Shown piece by piece: positions 24,318 to 32,444 of a stretch of DNA of 64,000 nt (its first letter is position 1; each line of letters begins with the position of its first letter). The notes under the pieces are model-generated. The model saw nothing but the letters and a program-made list of their open reading frames with translations, ran no database searches and was not told the origin of the DNA. This DNA is from CAZZKF01 sp964654995. GTDB lineage: Bacteria > Pseudomonadota > Alphaproteobacteria > CAZZKF01. The stretch covers positions 1 through 64,000 of the forward strand of contig CAZZKF010000003.1 of NCBI GenBank assembly GCA_964654995.1, written 5' to 3'. The position numbers and the translations under genes were made by a program.

Positions 24318-26399
24318 TTAGCCGGCCAGCGCCGCCAGCAGCAACAATGCGACGATATTGGTGATCTTGATCATCGGGTTGATCGCCGGTCCCGCCGTAT
24401 CCTTGTAGGGATCGCCGACGGTATCGCCGGTCACCGCCGCCTTGTGGGTCTCGGAGCCCTTGCCGCCAAGATTGCCGTCCTCGATGTACTTTTTGGCGTT
24501 GTCCCAGGCACCGCCGCCGGCGGTCATGGAGATGGCGACGAACAGGCCGGTGACGATGACGCCGAGCAGCATGGCGCCGACGGCAGCAAAGGCGGCCGAC
24601 TGGTCGGCGACGAAGTCGATGATGAAATACATCACCACCGGCGCCAGCACCGGCAGCATCGACGGCACCACCATTTCGCGGATCGCCGCCTTGGTCAGCA
24701 GATCGACGGCGCGGCTGTAATCGGGCTTGGCGCGGCCCTCCATGATGCCGTCGATCTCGCGGAACTGGCGGCGCACCTCGACGACCACCGCGCCGGCCGC
24801 GCGGCCGACCGCGGTCAGCCCCAGCGACGCGAACAGATAGGGCAGCAGTCCGCCGATCAGCAGACCGACGACGACGTAGGGGTTGGACAGCTCGAAGTCC
24901 ACCGCCACGCCCGGGAAGAACAGGCTGAGGTCCTGGGTATAGGCGGCGAACAGCACCAGCGCGGCGAGGCCGGCCGAGCCAATGGCATAGCCCTTGGTCA
25001 CCGCCTTGGTGGTGTTGCCGACGGCATCCAAGGCATCCGTGGTCTTGCGCACGGATTCCTCGAGGTCGGCCATTTCGGCAATGCCGCCGGCATTGTCGGT
25101 GACCGGCCCATAGGCATCCAGCGCCACCACCATGCCGGCCAGGGCCAGCATCGCGGTGACCGCAACGGCGATCCCGAACAGGCCGGCCAGCATATAGGCG
25201 ATGATGATGCCGGCGCAGATGATCAGCGCCGGAATGGCGGTTGCCTCGAGCGACACCGCCAGCCCCTGAATGACATTGGTGGCATGCCCGGTGGTCGAGG
25301 CCTGGGCGATGCTCTGGACCGGACGGAAATTGGTGCCGGTGTAATATTCGGTGACCCAGATGATCAGGCCGGTGATCACCAGCCCCAAAAGCCCGGCATA
25401 GAACAGCGAAAGCCCGGTAAAGGTGGTGCCTTCGACGGTGAAGGTGGTGTCCATGCCGCCGAACACGAAAGAGGTAACGAACCACAGACCGATGGCCGAG
25501 AGCACCGCGGCGGCGATAAAGCCCTTGTACAGCGCCCCCATGATGTTGCCGTTCTTGCCCAGGCGGACGAAATAGGTGCCGATGATCGAGGCCACGATGC
25601 AGGTGCCGCCGATCGCCAGCGGATAGTACATCGCCGCCGTCCTCGCCTCGCCGACGAAGAAGATCGAGGCCAGAGTCATGGTTGCCACCACGGTCACCAC
25701 ATAGGTCTCGAACAGATCCGCGGCCATGCCGGCGCAGTCGCCGACGTTGTCGCCGACGTTATCGGCAATCACCGCCGGGTTGCGGGGATCGTCCTCGGGG
25801 ATGCCGGCCTCGACCTTGCCGACCAGGTCGGCGCCGACGTCGGCTCCCTTGGTGAAGATGCCGCCGCCCAGACGGGCGAAGATCGAGATCAGCGACGCCC
25901 CGAAGCCGAGCGCAACCAGCGCCTCGACGATCTCGCGCTTGGGCGTCTCGGTCTCGAGCAGGACGCCGTAATAGCCGGCCACCGCCAGCAGGGCGAGGCC
26001 GGCAACCAGCATGCCGGTGACCGCACCCGCCCGAAAGGCGATGGATAGGCCCTGTGCCAGCCCTTCGCGGGCGGCCTGGGCGGTGCGCACGTTGGCGCGC
26101 ACCGAAATGTTCATGCCGATGTATCCGGCTGCGCCGGACAACAAGGCGCCGATGAAATAGCCGATCGCCGGCTTGAGCCCCAGGAATCCCCAGAGGATGG
26201 CCAAAACGACGAGGCCAACCATGGTGATCGTCCGGTACTGGCGGTTCAGATAAGCGATGGCGCCTTCAAGAATGGCGCCCGAAATCTCCTGCATGCGCTG
26301 GCTTCCGGCATCCGCCATCAGCACCGACCGGCTGGTGAAAACGCCATAGACCACTGCCAGGGCGCCTGCTGCAATGGCCGCCCATATTGCCTCAGTCAT
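24318..26399 (-). CDS. hppA: Membrane-bound proton-translocating pyrophosphatase, K+-independent type
   Basis: 693 residues with about 16 membrane helices. The pyrophosphate site motif DVGADLVGKVEAGIPEDDPRNPAVIADNVGDNVGD spans 187-221, and the second Asp-rich site is DNAGGIAEMA (435-444). GNTTKA at 461-466 has Lys (K465) where K+-dependent enzymes have Ala, which predicts a K+-independent H+ pump. The enzyme uses PPi hydrolysis to drive protons out across the membrane, conserving energy under low-ATP conditions. It stands alone, 199 bp after the preceding operon. Confidence 0.96.
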   Translation of the reverse strand: MTEAIWAAIAAGALAVVYGVFTSRSVLMADAGSQRMQEISGAILEGAIAYLNRQYRTITMVGLVVLAILWGFLGLKPAIGYFIGALLSGAAGYIGMNISVRANVRTAQAAREGLAQGLSIAFRAGAVTGMLVAGLALLAVAGYYGVLLETETPKREIVEALVALGFGASLISIFARLGGGIFTKGADVGADLVGKVEAGIPEDDPRNPAVIADNVGDNVGDCAGMAADLFETYVVTVVATMTLASIFFVGEARTAAMYYPLAIGGTCIVASIIGTYFVRLGKNGNIMGALYKGFIAAAVLSAIGLWFVTSFVFGGMDTTFTVEGTTFTGLSLFYAGLLGLVITGLIIWVTEYYTGTNFRPVQSIAQASTTGHATNVIQGLAVSLEATAIPALIICAGIIIAYMLAGLFGIAVAVTAMLALAGMVVALDAYGPVTDNAGGIAEMADLEESVRKTTDALDAVGNTTKAVTKGYAIGSAGLAALVLFAAYTQDLSLFFPGVAVDFELSNPYVVVGLLIGGLLPYLFASLGLTAVGRAAGAVVVEVRRQFREIDGIMEGRAKPDYSRAVDLLTKAAIREMVVPSMLPVLAPVVMYFIIDFVADQSAAFAAVGAMLLGVIVTGLFVAISMTAGGGAWDNAKKYIEDGNLGGKGSETHKAAVTGDTVGDPYKDTAGPAINPMIKITNIVALLLLAALAG

Positions 26400-26550
26400 C
26401 TGTCTGAAATCCCCGTTTGTTGGTATCTAGGATGGCCCCGTGCCGGCAGATCCCTGACGCCCGTCGAAACCACAGGCGACCCGCCGCTCCGGCCCCCGGG
26501 AGCGCGGGCGAGACCATGCCAGAATTGCGTTTGAAAGGCAAGCGACCTGC

Positions 26551-26571
26551 CGCCCCGCCAAAACCGGGGCG
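26551..26571 (-). terminator. Weak hairpin after the thiL operon
   Basis: On the minus strand CGCCCCG and CGGGGCG form a 7-bp stem with loop GTTTTGG, 27 bases after the last stop of the operon. There is no T-tract, so termination would be inefficient or Rho-aided. Confidence 0.3.
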
Positions 26572-26597
26572 TGAGGCGGCGCCAGGGCGCCGTCAGA

Positions 26598-27026
26598 TCA
26601 GCGGTCGGCGGGGGTCACGCGGGTCACCACGACGCTGCGGACCGGCACCCCGTCGGCATACTTGCGGGCCACCGGCAGCAGCCGCTTCTTTACCGCGCCG
26701 ACGTCGAGCCGACCGTCCGGATTGGTGAGTGCAGGCACGTTGTAAAGGGCCTGCGAAAACCGCCCCCTCAGCCGCGGTGCAACCCGGGTGATCGCATCCG
26801 CGGCATCGCTGCCATCGACTTCGACCTTGAGGTGGACGAAGACGTTGCCCAGCAGCCGCCCGTCCTTGACCAGCGGCACCAGAACCGGGCTGATGAAGAC
26901 GAAATAGGGGTCCTTTTCGCTGTCGCCGCCGTCACCCTTCGAGGATGCCGCCGCCGGCGCCGCGACCAGCACCGCAAGCGCCAAGGCCAAGGCCATCCGC
27001 CACCGCGCACCACCACCTGCAGCCAT
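26598..27026 (-). CDS. Secreted hypothetical protein, FliL-like
   Basis: 142 residues from the ATG at 27026, which has CAGGGAA 8 bases upstream. A hydrophobic signal sequence (MALALALAVLVAAPAAAS) ends near residue 28. The remainder, PYFVFISPVLVPLVKDGRLLGNVFVHLKVEVDGSD followed by a PRLRGRFSQALYNVP segment, has the beta-strand plus long-helix pattern of FliL-type periplasmic domains, but the similarity is weak. No function can be assigned. It is 47 bp after thiL and is probably the last gene of the rib-nusB-thiL operon. Confidence 0.65.
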   Translation of the reverse strand: MAAGGGARWRMALALALAVLVAAPAAASSKGDGGDSEKDPYFVFISPVLVPLVKDGRLLGNVFVHLKVEVDGSDAADAITRVAPRLRGRFSQALYNVPALTNPDGRLDVGAVKKRLLPVARKYADGVPVRSVVVTRVTPADR

Positions 27027-27073
27027 TTGCCGATTCCCTGCCATTGCCACAATCCGAGATGCGCCGGAGGCTA

Positions 27074-28069
27074 TCAGAAATGGGTATATCCTTTGTGAAC
27101 GGCTTCGTGCGGGCGGCCCCGGGCGTCGAGAACACACACCCCGGCACCGGCCTCGAAGCGGCCGATTTCGGTGATCGGCACGCCCGTCTCCCGGGCCAGT
27201 TCGGCGACCTCGGGGGCGCGCGCCGGCGCGAGCGCAAACAGCAATTCGTAATCATCGCCGCCGGCAAGCACCACATCGATATCGGCGGCGTTGTCGGCGA
27301 TCGCGCGCCGCGCCGGCGCCGACAATGGCAGGCGCGTCTCGTCAATGACGGCAGCCAGTCCCGAGGCCCGGCAGACGTGCTCCAGATCGGCCAGCAGCCC
27401 GTCGGAAATGTCGATCGCCGCATGCGCCAGGCCGATGAGCCGCGGGCCCACCGTGGTTCGCGGGCAAGGCAGCCGATAGCGCCCGGCCAGATAGTCGGCG
27501 TCGGCTGCGGCCAATCCGGCAAGATCGCCCTGCACCAGCCGCAGCCCCAGGGCGGCATCGCCCAGGGTGCCGGTGACGAACAGATGGTCGCCGGCCTCGG
27601 CCCCGGAGCGGCGCAGCGCACCGCCCGCCGGCACCTCGCCAATGGCGGTCAGCGACAGCACCAGCCCGCCGGCACTGGCAACGATATCGCCGCCGATCAG
27701 CACGATCCCGTAGTCCGCCTGATCCGCGGCCAGCCCGTCGACGAAGCCGCACATCCAGGCGTCATCGATGTCGGGGGCCAGCGCCAGGCCGAGCAGATAG
27801 CCCTTGGGCACCGCGCCCATGGCAGCCAGGTCCGAGAGATTGACGCGCAACAGCTTGCGGGCCACCCGGTCCGGCGCCTCATCGGTTGGGAAATGAACGC
27901 CGGCAACCAGCAGATCCTTGGTAACGACCAGCTCACAGCCGTCGGCTGGACGCATCAGGGCGGCATCGTCGGCGAGGCCCAGCCCCCAGTCGGAGCCGGC
28001 CGCCAGGGGCGCCAGAAGTTCGGAAATCAGACCGAACTCACCGCCCTTGATCCTAGGACCGGGGACCAT
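27074..28069 (-). CDS. thiL: Thiamine-monophosphate kinase
   Basis: 331 residues from the ATG at 28069. It has the PurM-like ATP-binding pattern: GLADDAALM, VTKDLLVAGVHF, RKLLRVNLSDLAAMGA, DISDGLLADLEHV and VLAGGDDYELLFA. ThiL phosphorylates thiamine phosphate to thiamine diphosphate, the active cofactor. Its start overlaps the end of nusB by 17 bp. The nusB-thiL coupling after ribH is the usual alphaproteobacterial order. Confidence 0.96.
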   Translation of the reverse strand: MVPGPRIKGGEFGLISELLAPLAAGSDWGLGLADDAALMRPADGCELVVTKDLLVAGVHFPTDEAPDRVARKLLRVNLSDLAAMGAVPKGYLLGLALAPDIDDAWMCGFVDGLAADQADYGIVLIGGDIVASAGGLVLSLTAIGEVPAGGALRRSGAEAGDHLFVTGTLGDAALGLRLVQGDLAGLAAADADYLAGRYRLPCPRTTVGPRLIGLAHAAIDISDGLLADLEHVCRASGLAAVIDETRLPLSAPARRAIADNAADIDVVLAGGDDYELLFALAPARAPEVAELARETGVPITEIGRFEAGAGVCVLDARGRPHEAVHKGYTHF

Positions 28070-28562
28070 CGTCAGACCGATCGAGATCGTCGCGAAGCTC
28101 GTGCGCCAGCTTGTCCAGCACGCCGTTGACCAGTGCCGGCTCGCCACCATCGAAAAAGGCATGCGCCAGATCGACATATTCGTCGATCACCACCCTGGCC
28201 GGCACCTCCGGGCAAAACAGCAGCTCGCGCACCCCGAGGCGCAGAATGGCGCGCAGAACGCTTTCCAGCCGGGCCAGCGTCCAGGCCCCGGACAGGGCTG
28301 CCTCGATGTGGCGGTCGACCTCGTCGCAGCGGGCCAGGGTGTCGGTCACCAGCTCGGCGAAAAAGGCGGCATCCGCGTCGGCGTAGCTGGCGCCATCGAT
28401 CTCGGCGCCCAGCCGATGGGTTCGGAACTCGGCGATCACCGCCCGCGGATCCTGCCCGGTGGCCTCGACCTGATAAAGCGCCTGAACCGCGGCCAGGCGC
28501 GCCAGACGGCGCGCGCCCATGCCCGATGGGGGCCGCGCCCTGCCTGTGGCCCGCCTGCTCAC
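28053..28562 (-). CDS. nusB: Transcription antitermination factor NusB
   Basis: 169 residues if started at the GTG at 28562, which overlaps the ribH stop (GTGA). An ATG at 28520 would give 155 residues, starting MGARRLARLAAVQALYQ, which is closer to the typical NusB start. The all-helical fold includes EVDRHIEAAL, LRAILRLGVRELLFCPEVPARVVIDEYVDLAHAFFDGGEPALVNGVLDKLA over about 105-155. NusB binds boxA with S10 for rRNA antitermination. Confidence 0.93.
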   Translation of the reverse strand: MSRRATGRARPPSGMGARRLARLAAVQALYQVEATGQDPRAVIAEFRTHRLGAEIDGASYADADAAFFAELVTDTLARCDEVDRHIEAALSGAWTLARLESVLRAILRLGVRELLFCPEVPARVVIDEYVDLAHAFFDGGEPALVNGVLDKLAHELRDDLDRSDDGPRS

Positions 28563-29032
28563 GGCCGGGACCCTGCGAGATGCCGGCGCAAGGCGATCAT
28601 CTCGAGCGCCGCGCGGGCGGCGACACCGCCCTTGTCGCCCTGATCGATGCTGGCCCGGACCCAGGCCTGTTCGCGGGTCTCGACGGTCAGGATGCCATAG
28701 CCGAGCGCCAGCCCGTAAGTGATGGCCAGGTCCTGAAGGCCGCGGGCACTTTCACCGCAGACATAATCGTAATGGCTGGTCTCGCCGCGGATCACGCAGC
28801 CGAGCGCGACAAAACCGTCAAACCGGCTGCGCGCGGTCTGCGCCGGCCCGCCACCGTCGACATCGAGGGCAAAACGAATGGCGGCCGGGATCTCGAAGGC
28901 GCCGGGAACCGCGACGCGCTCGAAGCCGGCGCCGGCCCCTTCGAGCACGGCAATGGCGCCGCGCGCCAGCTCGTCGGCGATTTCGGCGTAAAAGCGGGCC
29001 TCGACGATCAGAAGGCGCGGCGCATCCGGCAT
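28559..29032 (-). CDS. ribH: 6,7-dimethyl-8-ribityllumazine synthase
   Basis: 157 residues. Motifs are IVEARFYAEIADELARGA, VPGAFEIPAAIRFAL, FVALGCVIRGETSHYDYVC (with the catalytic-site His) and GILTVETREQAWVRA. It condenses the ribitylamino-uracil with dihydroxybutanone phosphate, the penultimate step of riboflavin synthesis. The enzyme assembles as pentamers or capsids. It follows ribBX by 33 bp and overlaps nusB by 4 bp. Confidence 0.96.
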   Translation of the reverse strand: MPDAPRLLIVEARFYAEIADELARGAIAVLEGAGAGFERVAVPGAFEIPAAIRFALDVDGGGPAQTARSRFDGFVALGCVIRGETSHYDYVCGESARGLQDLAITYGLALGYGILTVETREQAWVRASIDQGDKGGVAARAALEMIALRRHLAGSRP

Positions 29033-29065
29033 GTCTTCGCTTCCCCTAACACGGATATCCGGCTA

Positions 29066-30199
29066 TCAGCTGGCCGGATCGTCTGTCGGAATCGGCACCT
29101 GATCGACGACCCGCAGGCCATAGCCCTCGAGGCCGACGATATTATGCTGGGTGTTGGAAATCAGGATCATGTCGCGGACCCCGAGATCAAGCAGAATCTG
29201 GGCGCCGATGCCGTAGTCCCGCAACGCCCCGCCATCGCCGGGCGCGCGATCGAGCAGGCGTTTGACATGATCGCTCAGTGCCGTCGGGCGAACATCGCGA
29301 ATGATCACGATGACGCCGCGGCCGGCCTCGCCGATCATTTTCATGGCCTGCTGGAACTGGCCGGCACGATCCGGCTTGGCACCCAGGACATCCTCGAAGA
29401 TATCGAGGTGGTGCATGCGCACCAGAACCGGCTCGGGCGTCGAGACATCGCCTTTGACCAGGGTGATGTGCTCGGCGTATTCGGCCTTGTTGATATAGAC
29501 CTGAAACCGGAACTTGCCGCCGTAGACGCTGTCGATGTCCATGGCCGTGCCGGGAACCGCGGCGATCAGATTGTCGTGGCGCCGGCGATAGGCGATCAGA
29601 TCGGCGATCGAGGCCAGTTTCAGCCCATGGAACTGGGCGAATTTCACCAGATCCGGAAGCCGCGCCATGGTGCCGTCGTCGTTCATGATCTCGCAGATGG
29701 CGCCGGCCGGGATGAGGCCGGCAAGGCGCGCGATATCGACCGCCGCCTCGGTATGACCGGCACGTACAAGAACGCCGCCATCGCGGGCGACCAGCGGGAA
29801 CACGTGGCCCGGCGTGGCGATGTCGTCGGGTCCCTTGTTGGGATCGATGGCCACGGCGATGGTATGGGCGCGATCGGCGGCCGAGATGCCAGTGGTCACC
29901 CCTTCGGCCGCCTCGATCGAGACGGTAAAGGCGGTCTGGTGGCGCGAGCGGTTGTTCTGCGGCACCATCAGCTCGAGCCCCAGTTCCCTGGCCCGCTGCG
30001 AGGTCAGCGCCAGACAGATCAGGCCGCGGCCGTATTTGGCCATGAAGTTGATCGCCTCGGGTGTCGCCATCTGGGCGGGAATCACCAGATCGCCCTCGTT
30101 TTCCCGGTCCTCGTCATCAATCAGGATGAACATCCGCCCGTTGCGGGCGTCCTCGATGATGTCCTCGATGGCGGAAAGATACTGATGCACCGACATCAT
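29066..30199 (-). CDS. ribB: 3,4-dihydroxy-2-butanone-4-phosphate synthase with degenerate GTP cyclohydrolase II-like domain (RibBX type)
   Basis: 377 residues. The N-terminal ~210 residues are a complete RibB domain with the acidic loop DDEDRENEGDL (28-38) and GHTEAAVDIARLAGL. The C-terminal domain has the GCH II fold, but the three zinc cysteines and the GDVFGSxRCDC block are missing; the matching segment reads VRMHHLDIFEDVLGA. It is therefore the RibBX type, a known proteobacterial variant whose C-terminal half lacks GTP cyclohydrolase II activity. A separate ribA must exist elsewhere. Starts at ATGATG just after GAGGAGG and overlaps ribE by 4 bp. Confidence 0.93.
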   Translation of the reverse strand: MMSVHQYLSAIEDIIEDARNGRMFILIDDEDRENEGDLVIPAQMATPEAINFMAKYGRGLICLALTSQRARELGLELMVPQNNRSRHQTAFTVSIEAAEGVTTGISAADRAHTIAVAIDPNKGPDDIATPGHVFPLVARDGGVLVRAGHTEAAVDIARLAGLIPAGAICEIMNDDGTMARLPDLVKFAQFHGLKLASIADLIAYRRRHDNLIAAVPGTAMDIDSVYGGKFRFQVYINKAEYAEHITLVKGDVSTPEPVLVRMHHLDIFEDVLGAKPDRAGQFQQAMKMIGEAGRGVIVIIRDVRPTALSDHVKRLLDRAPGDGGALRDYGIGAQILLDLGVRDMILISNTQHNIVGLEGYGLRVVDQVPIPTDDPAS

Positions 30200-30783
30200 G
30201 CCTCCTCGGCCAGACGCGCCACGTAACGCGCCAGAATATCGATCTCGACATTGACCGCATCGCCCGGCGCCAGGGCGCCCAGCGTCGTATGCTCGCGGGT
30301 GTGGGGAATGATATTGACGCCAAAGCGCGGGCCATCCACTGCGTTCACCGTCAGCGACACCCCGTCAATGCAGATCGAGCCCTTTTCGGCGACAAAGCGG
30401 GCCAGCGGCTTCGGCACCTCGAATTCCATACGCAGCGAATCGCCATCAGGCGTGATCCCGACCACACGGCCGACAGCATCGACATGGCCAGTGGTGATGT
30501 GGCCGCCCAGCTCGTCGCCGACGCGGAGCGCGCGCTCCAGATTGACACGGCTGCCCTCGCGCCAACCGCCCAGGGTGGTGCGCGACAGGGTCTCGGCCGA
30601 CGCGTCCACCGCAAACGCCCCGTCGAGGACGGCAACCACGGTCAGGCACACGCCGGCACAGGCCACCGAGGCGCCGACCGGCAGATCGGCGACATCGAAT
30701 CCGGTTTCGATGGTAAAACGCACGTCGCCCCGACGCTCGATCGAGCGGACGCGGCCGACATCGGTCACGATTCCCGTAAACAT
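30196..30783 (-). CDS. ribE: Riboflavin synthase alpha subunit
   Basis: 195 residues, built of two similar lumazine-binding domains: MFTGIVTDVGRVRSIE with ASVACAGVCLTVV, and GHITTGHVDAVGRVV with GSICIDGVSLTVNAVDG. The enzyme dismutates two lumazines to riboflavin and a pyrimidine. It is 9 bp after ribD and overlaps ribBX by 4 bp, so the whole rib set is tightly coupled. Confidence 0.96.
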   Translation of the reverse strand: MFTGIVTDVGRVRSIERRGDVRFTIETGFDVADLPVGASVACAGVCLTVVAVLDGAFAVDASAETLSRTTLGGWREGSRVNLERALRVGDELGGHITTGHVDAVGRVVGITPDGDSLRMEFEVPKPLARFVAEKGSICIDGVSLTVNAVDGPRFGVNIIPHTREHTTLGALAPGDAVNVEIDILARYVARLAEEA

Positions 30784-30792
30784 GCCTCTTTA

Positions 30793-31896
30793 TTAAGCCT
30801 CAACCGAATAGGTTTCCAGCACATCCTGCCCGAGATCGACCAGGCCGGTGCGGCGAAAGGCCGGGCCATCCTTCGGCTCGGCGAGCCCCAGCGGGCCGAT
30901 GGCACCCAGGCCGTCGCCACCGAGCACCCGGGCGGCCCGGAACCAGGCCAGGCGATCAACGCGCCCGGCCCGCAGGAAGGCCGACGTCACTTCGCTGCCG
31001 CCTTCAACCAGAAGCCGGGTGATGCCGCGCCCGGCCAGGGCGTGCAGGACCGCATCCACCGCCGGCCGGCCATCTCCGTCAGCAGCGACCTCGATGACCT
31101 CGGCCCCGGCCTTTTCGAGCGCCGCGGCGCGGGCGCGATCGGCGCGATCGGCGCCCTCGGCCGCAATCACCCAGGTCGGCACCACGCCGGCGGTGGCGAT
31201 CACCCGGGCGTCCACCGGCGTGCGCAGGCGAGAATCCATCACGATGCGCACCGGCGAGCGATCCTCGAGCCCGGGCAGCCGGCAGGTGAGTTCGGGGTCA
31301 TCCGCCGCGACCGTGCCGGCGCCGACCAGAATGGCATCGAATTGGGCGCGCAGCAGATGGCCGCGGGCCCGCGCCGCCTCGCCGGTGATCCAGCGGCTCT
31401 TCCCGGCCGCGGTGGCAATGCGGCCATCCAGGCTGGTCGCGGTTTTCAGCATCACCAGCGGGCGCCCTGCCCTGTGGCGCAACAGGAACCCGGCGTTGAG
31501 CTCTTGCGCTTCGCCCGCGCAGACACCGGTCGTCACCGCGATCCCGGCGGCCTCCAGCGCGGCGATGCCGCGCCCGGCCACCCGCGGGTCGGGATCCTCA
31601 ATGGCAATTACCGCGCGGCCAATGCCGGCGGCGATCAGCGCGTCCACACAGGGCGGCGTTTCGCCGTGATGGGCGCAGGGCTCGAGCGTGATATAGGCGG
31701 TTGAGCCGCGCGCGCGCCCGCCCGCCCGGGTGAGCGCCAAGGTCTCGGCATGCGGGCGGCCGCCCGGCGCCGTCCAGCCGCGGGCGATGATGACGGGCAC
31801 GCCGTCCCCTTGGTCACGCACCAGCACGCAGCCCACCGCCGGATTGGGCCAGACCCGCCCAAGCCCGCGGGCTGCGAGAGCGAGCGCCGCGCGCAT
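30793..31896 (-). CDS. ribD: Bifunctional diaminohydroxyphosphoribosylaminopyrimidine deaminase/reductase
   Basis: 367 residues from the ATG at 31896, the first possible start after nrdR that leaves a normal N-terminus (MRAALALAARGLGRVWPNP); the ribosome-binding site is weak. The deaminase zinc motif is H49-A-E and EPCAHHGETPPC (C74, C83). The reductase domain (about 150-367) has TSLDGRIATAAGKSRWITG and LVEGGSEVTSAFL. It performs steps two and three of riboflavin synthesis. It is 43 bp after nrdR. Confidence 0.94.
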   Translation of the reverse strand: MRAALALAARGLGRVWPNPAVGCVLVRDQGDGVPVIIARGWTAPGGRPHAETLALTRAGGRARGSTAYITLEPCAHHGETPPCVDALIAAGIGRAVIAIEDPDPRVAGRGIAALEAAGIAVTTGVCAGEAQELNAGFLLRHRAGRPLVMLKTATSLDGRIATAAGKSRWITGEAARARGHLLRAQFDAILVGAGTVAADDPELTCRLPGLEDRSPVRIVMDSRLRTPVDARVIATAGVVPTWVIAAEGADRADRARAAALEKAGAEVIEVAADGDGRPAVDAVLHALAGRGITRLLVEGGSEVTSAFLRAGRVDRLAWFRAARVLGGDGLGAIGPLGLAEPKDGPAFRRTGLVDLGQDVLETYSVEA

Positions 31897-31939
31897 GTGC
31901 CAGAGATCGACCGGATCGGGAGGGGCACCGCCCCCGGTG

Positions 31940-32395
31940 CTAATCGCCGCCACCGAGCTTGCCCACGAATTCCTCGAAATCCTTGGCCTCCCGGAAGTTC
32001 CGGTAAACGGAGGCAAAGCGCACATAGGCGACCTGGTCGAGATTGGCGAGCCCCTCCATCACCAGTTGCCCGATCAATTCGGACGGCACCTCGCTCTCGC
32101 CCATGCTTTCAAGCCGGCGGACCAGGCCATTGATCATGCGCTGGACACGCTCCGGCTCGACCGGGCGCTTGCGCAGGGCGATATCGATCGAGCGCTCCAG
32201 CTTGTCGCGGTCAAAGGGTGTGCGCCGGCCGCTTTTCTTGAGCACGGTCAGCTCGCGCAGGTGCACCCGCTCGAAGGTGGTGAAGCGGGCACCGCAGCCG
32301 GGACATTGCCGGCGCCGGCGGATGGCCGAGTTGTCCTCGGTCGGCCGCGAATCCTTGACCTGTGTATCTTCGTTACCGCAAAACGGACAACGCAT
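31940..32395 (-). CDS. nrdR: Transcriptional repressor NrdR
   Basis: 151 residues. The zinc ribbon uses C3, C6, C31 and C34 (MRCPFCGNEDTQVKDSRP, CPGCGARFTT), followed by an ATP-cone (TVLKKSGRRTPFDRDKLERSI). NrdR senses ATP/dATP and represses ribonucleotide reductase genes by binding NrdR boxes. No RNR gene is in this window. Its place between glyA and ribD is typical of alphaproteobacteria. Confidence 0.97.
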   Translation of the reverse strand: MRCPFCGNEDTQVKDSRPTEDNSAIRRRRQCPGCGARFTTFERVHLRELTVLKKSGRRTPFDRDKLERSIDIALRKRPVEPERVQRMINGLVRRLESMGESEVPSELIGQLVMEGLANLDQVAYVRFASVYRNFREAKDFEEFVGKLGGGD

Positions 32396-32444
32396 TTCAG
32401 CCCCCGACCGGCAACATCATTGCCGTTGTTATCGCCAACGCCCC

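Noticed and set aside
24294..26048. 584-codon frame opposite hppA
   Set aside because: Antisense to a complete pyrophosphatase; composition (Gly, His, Asp, Gln-rich) is a shadow pattern with no domain.
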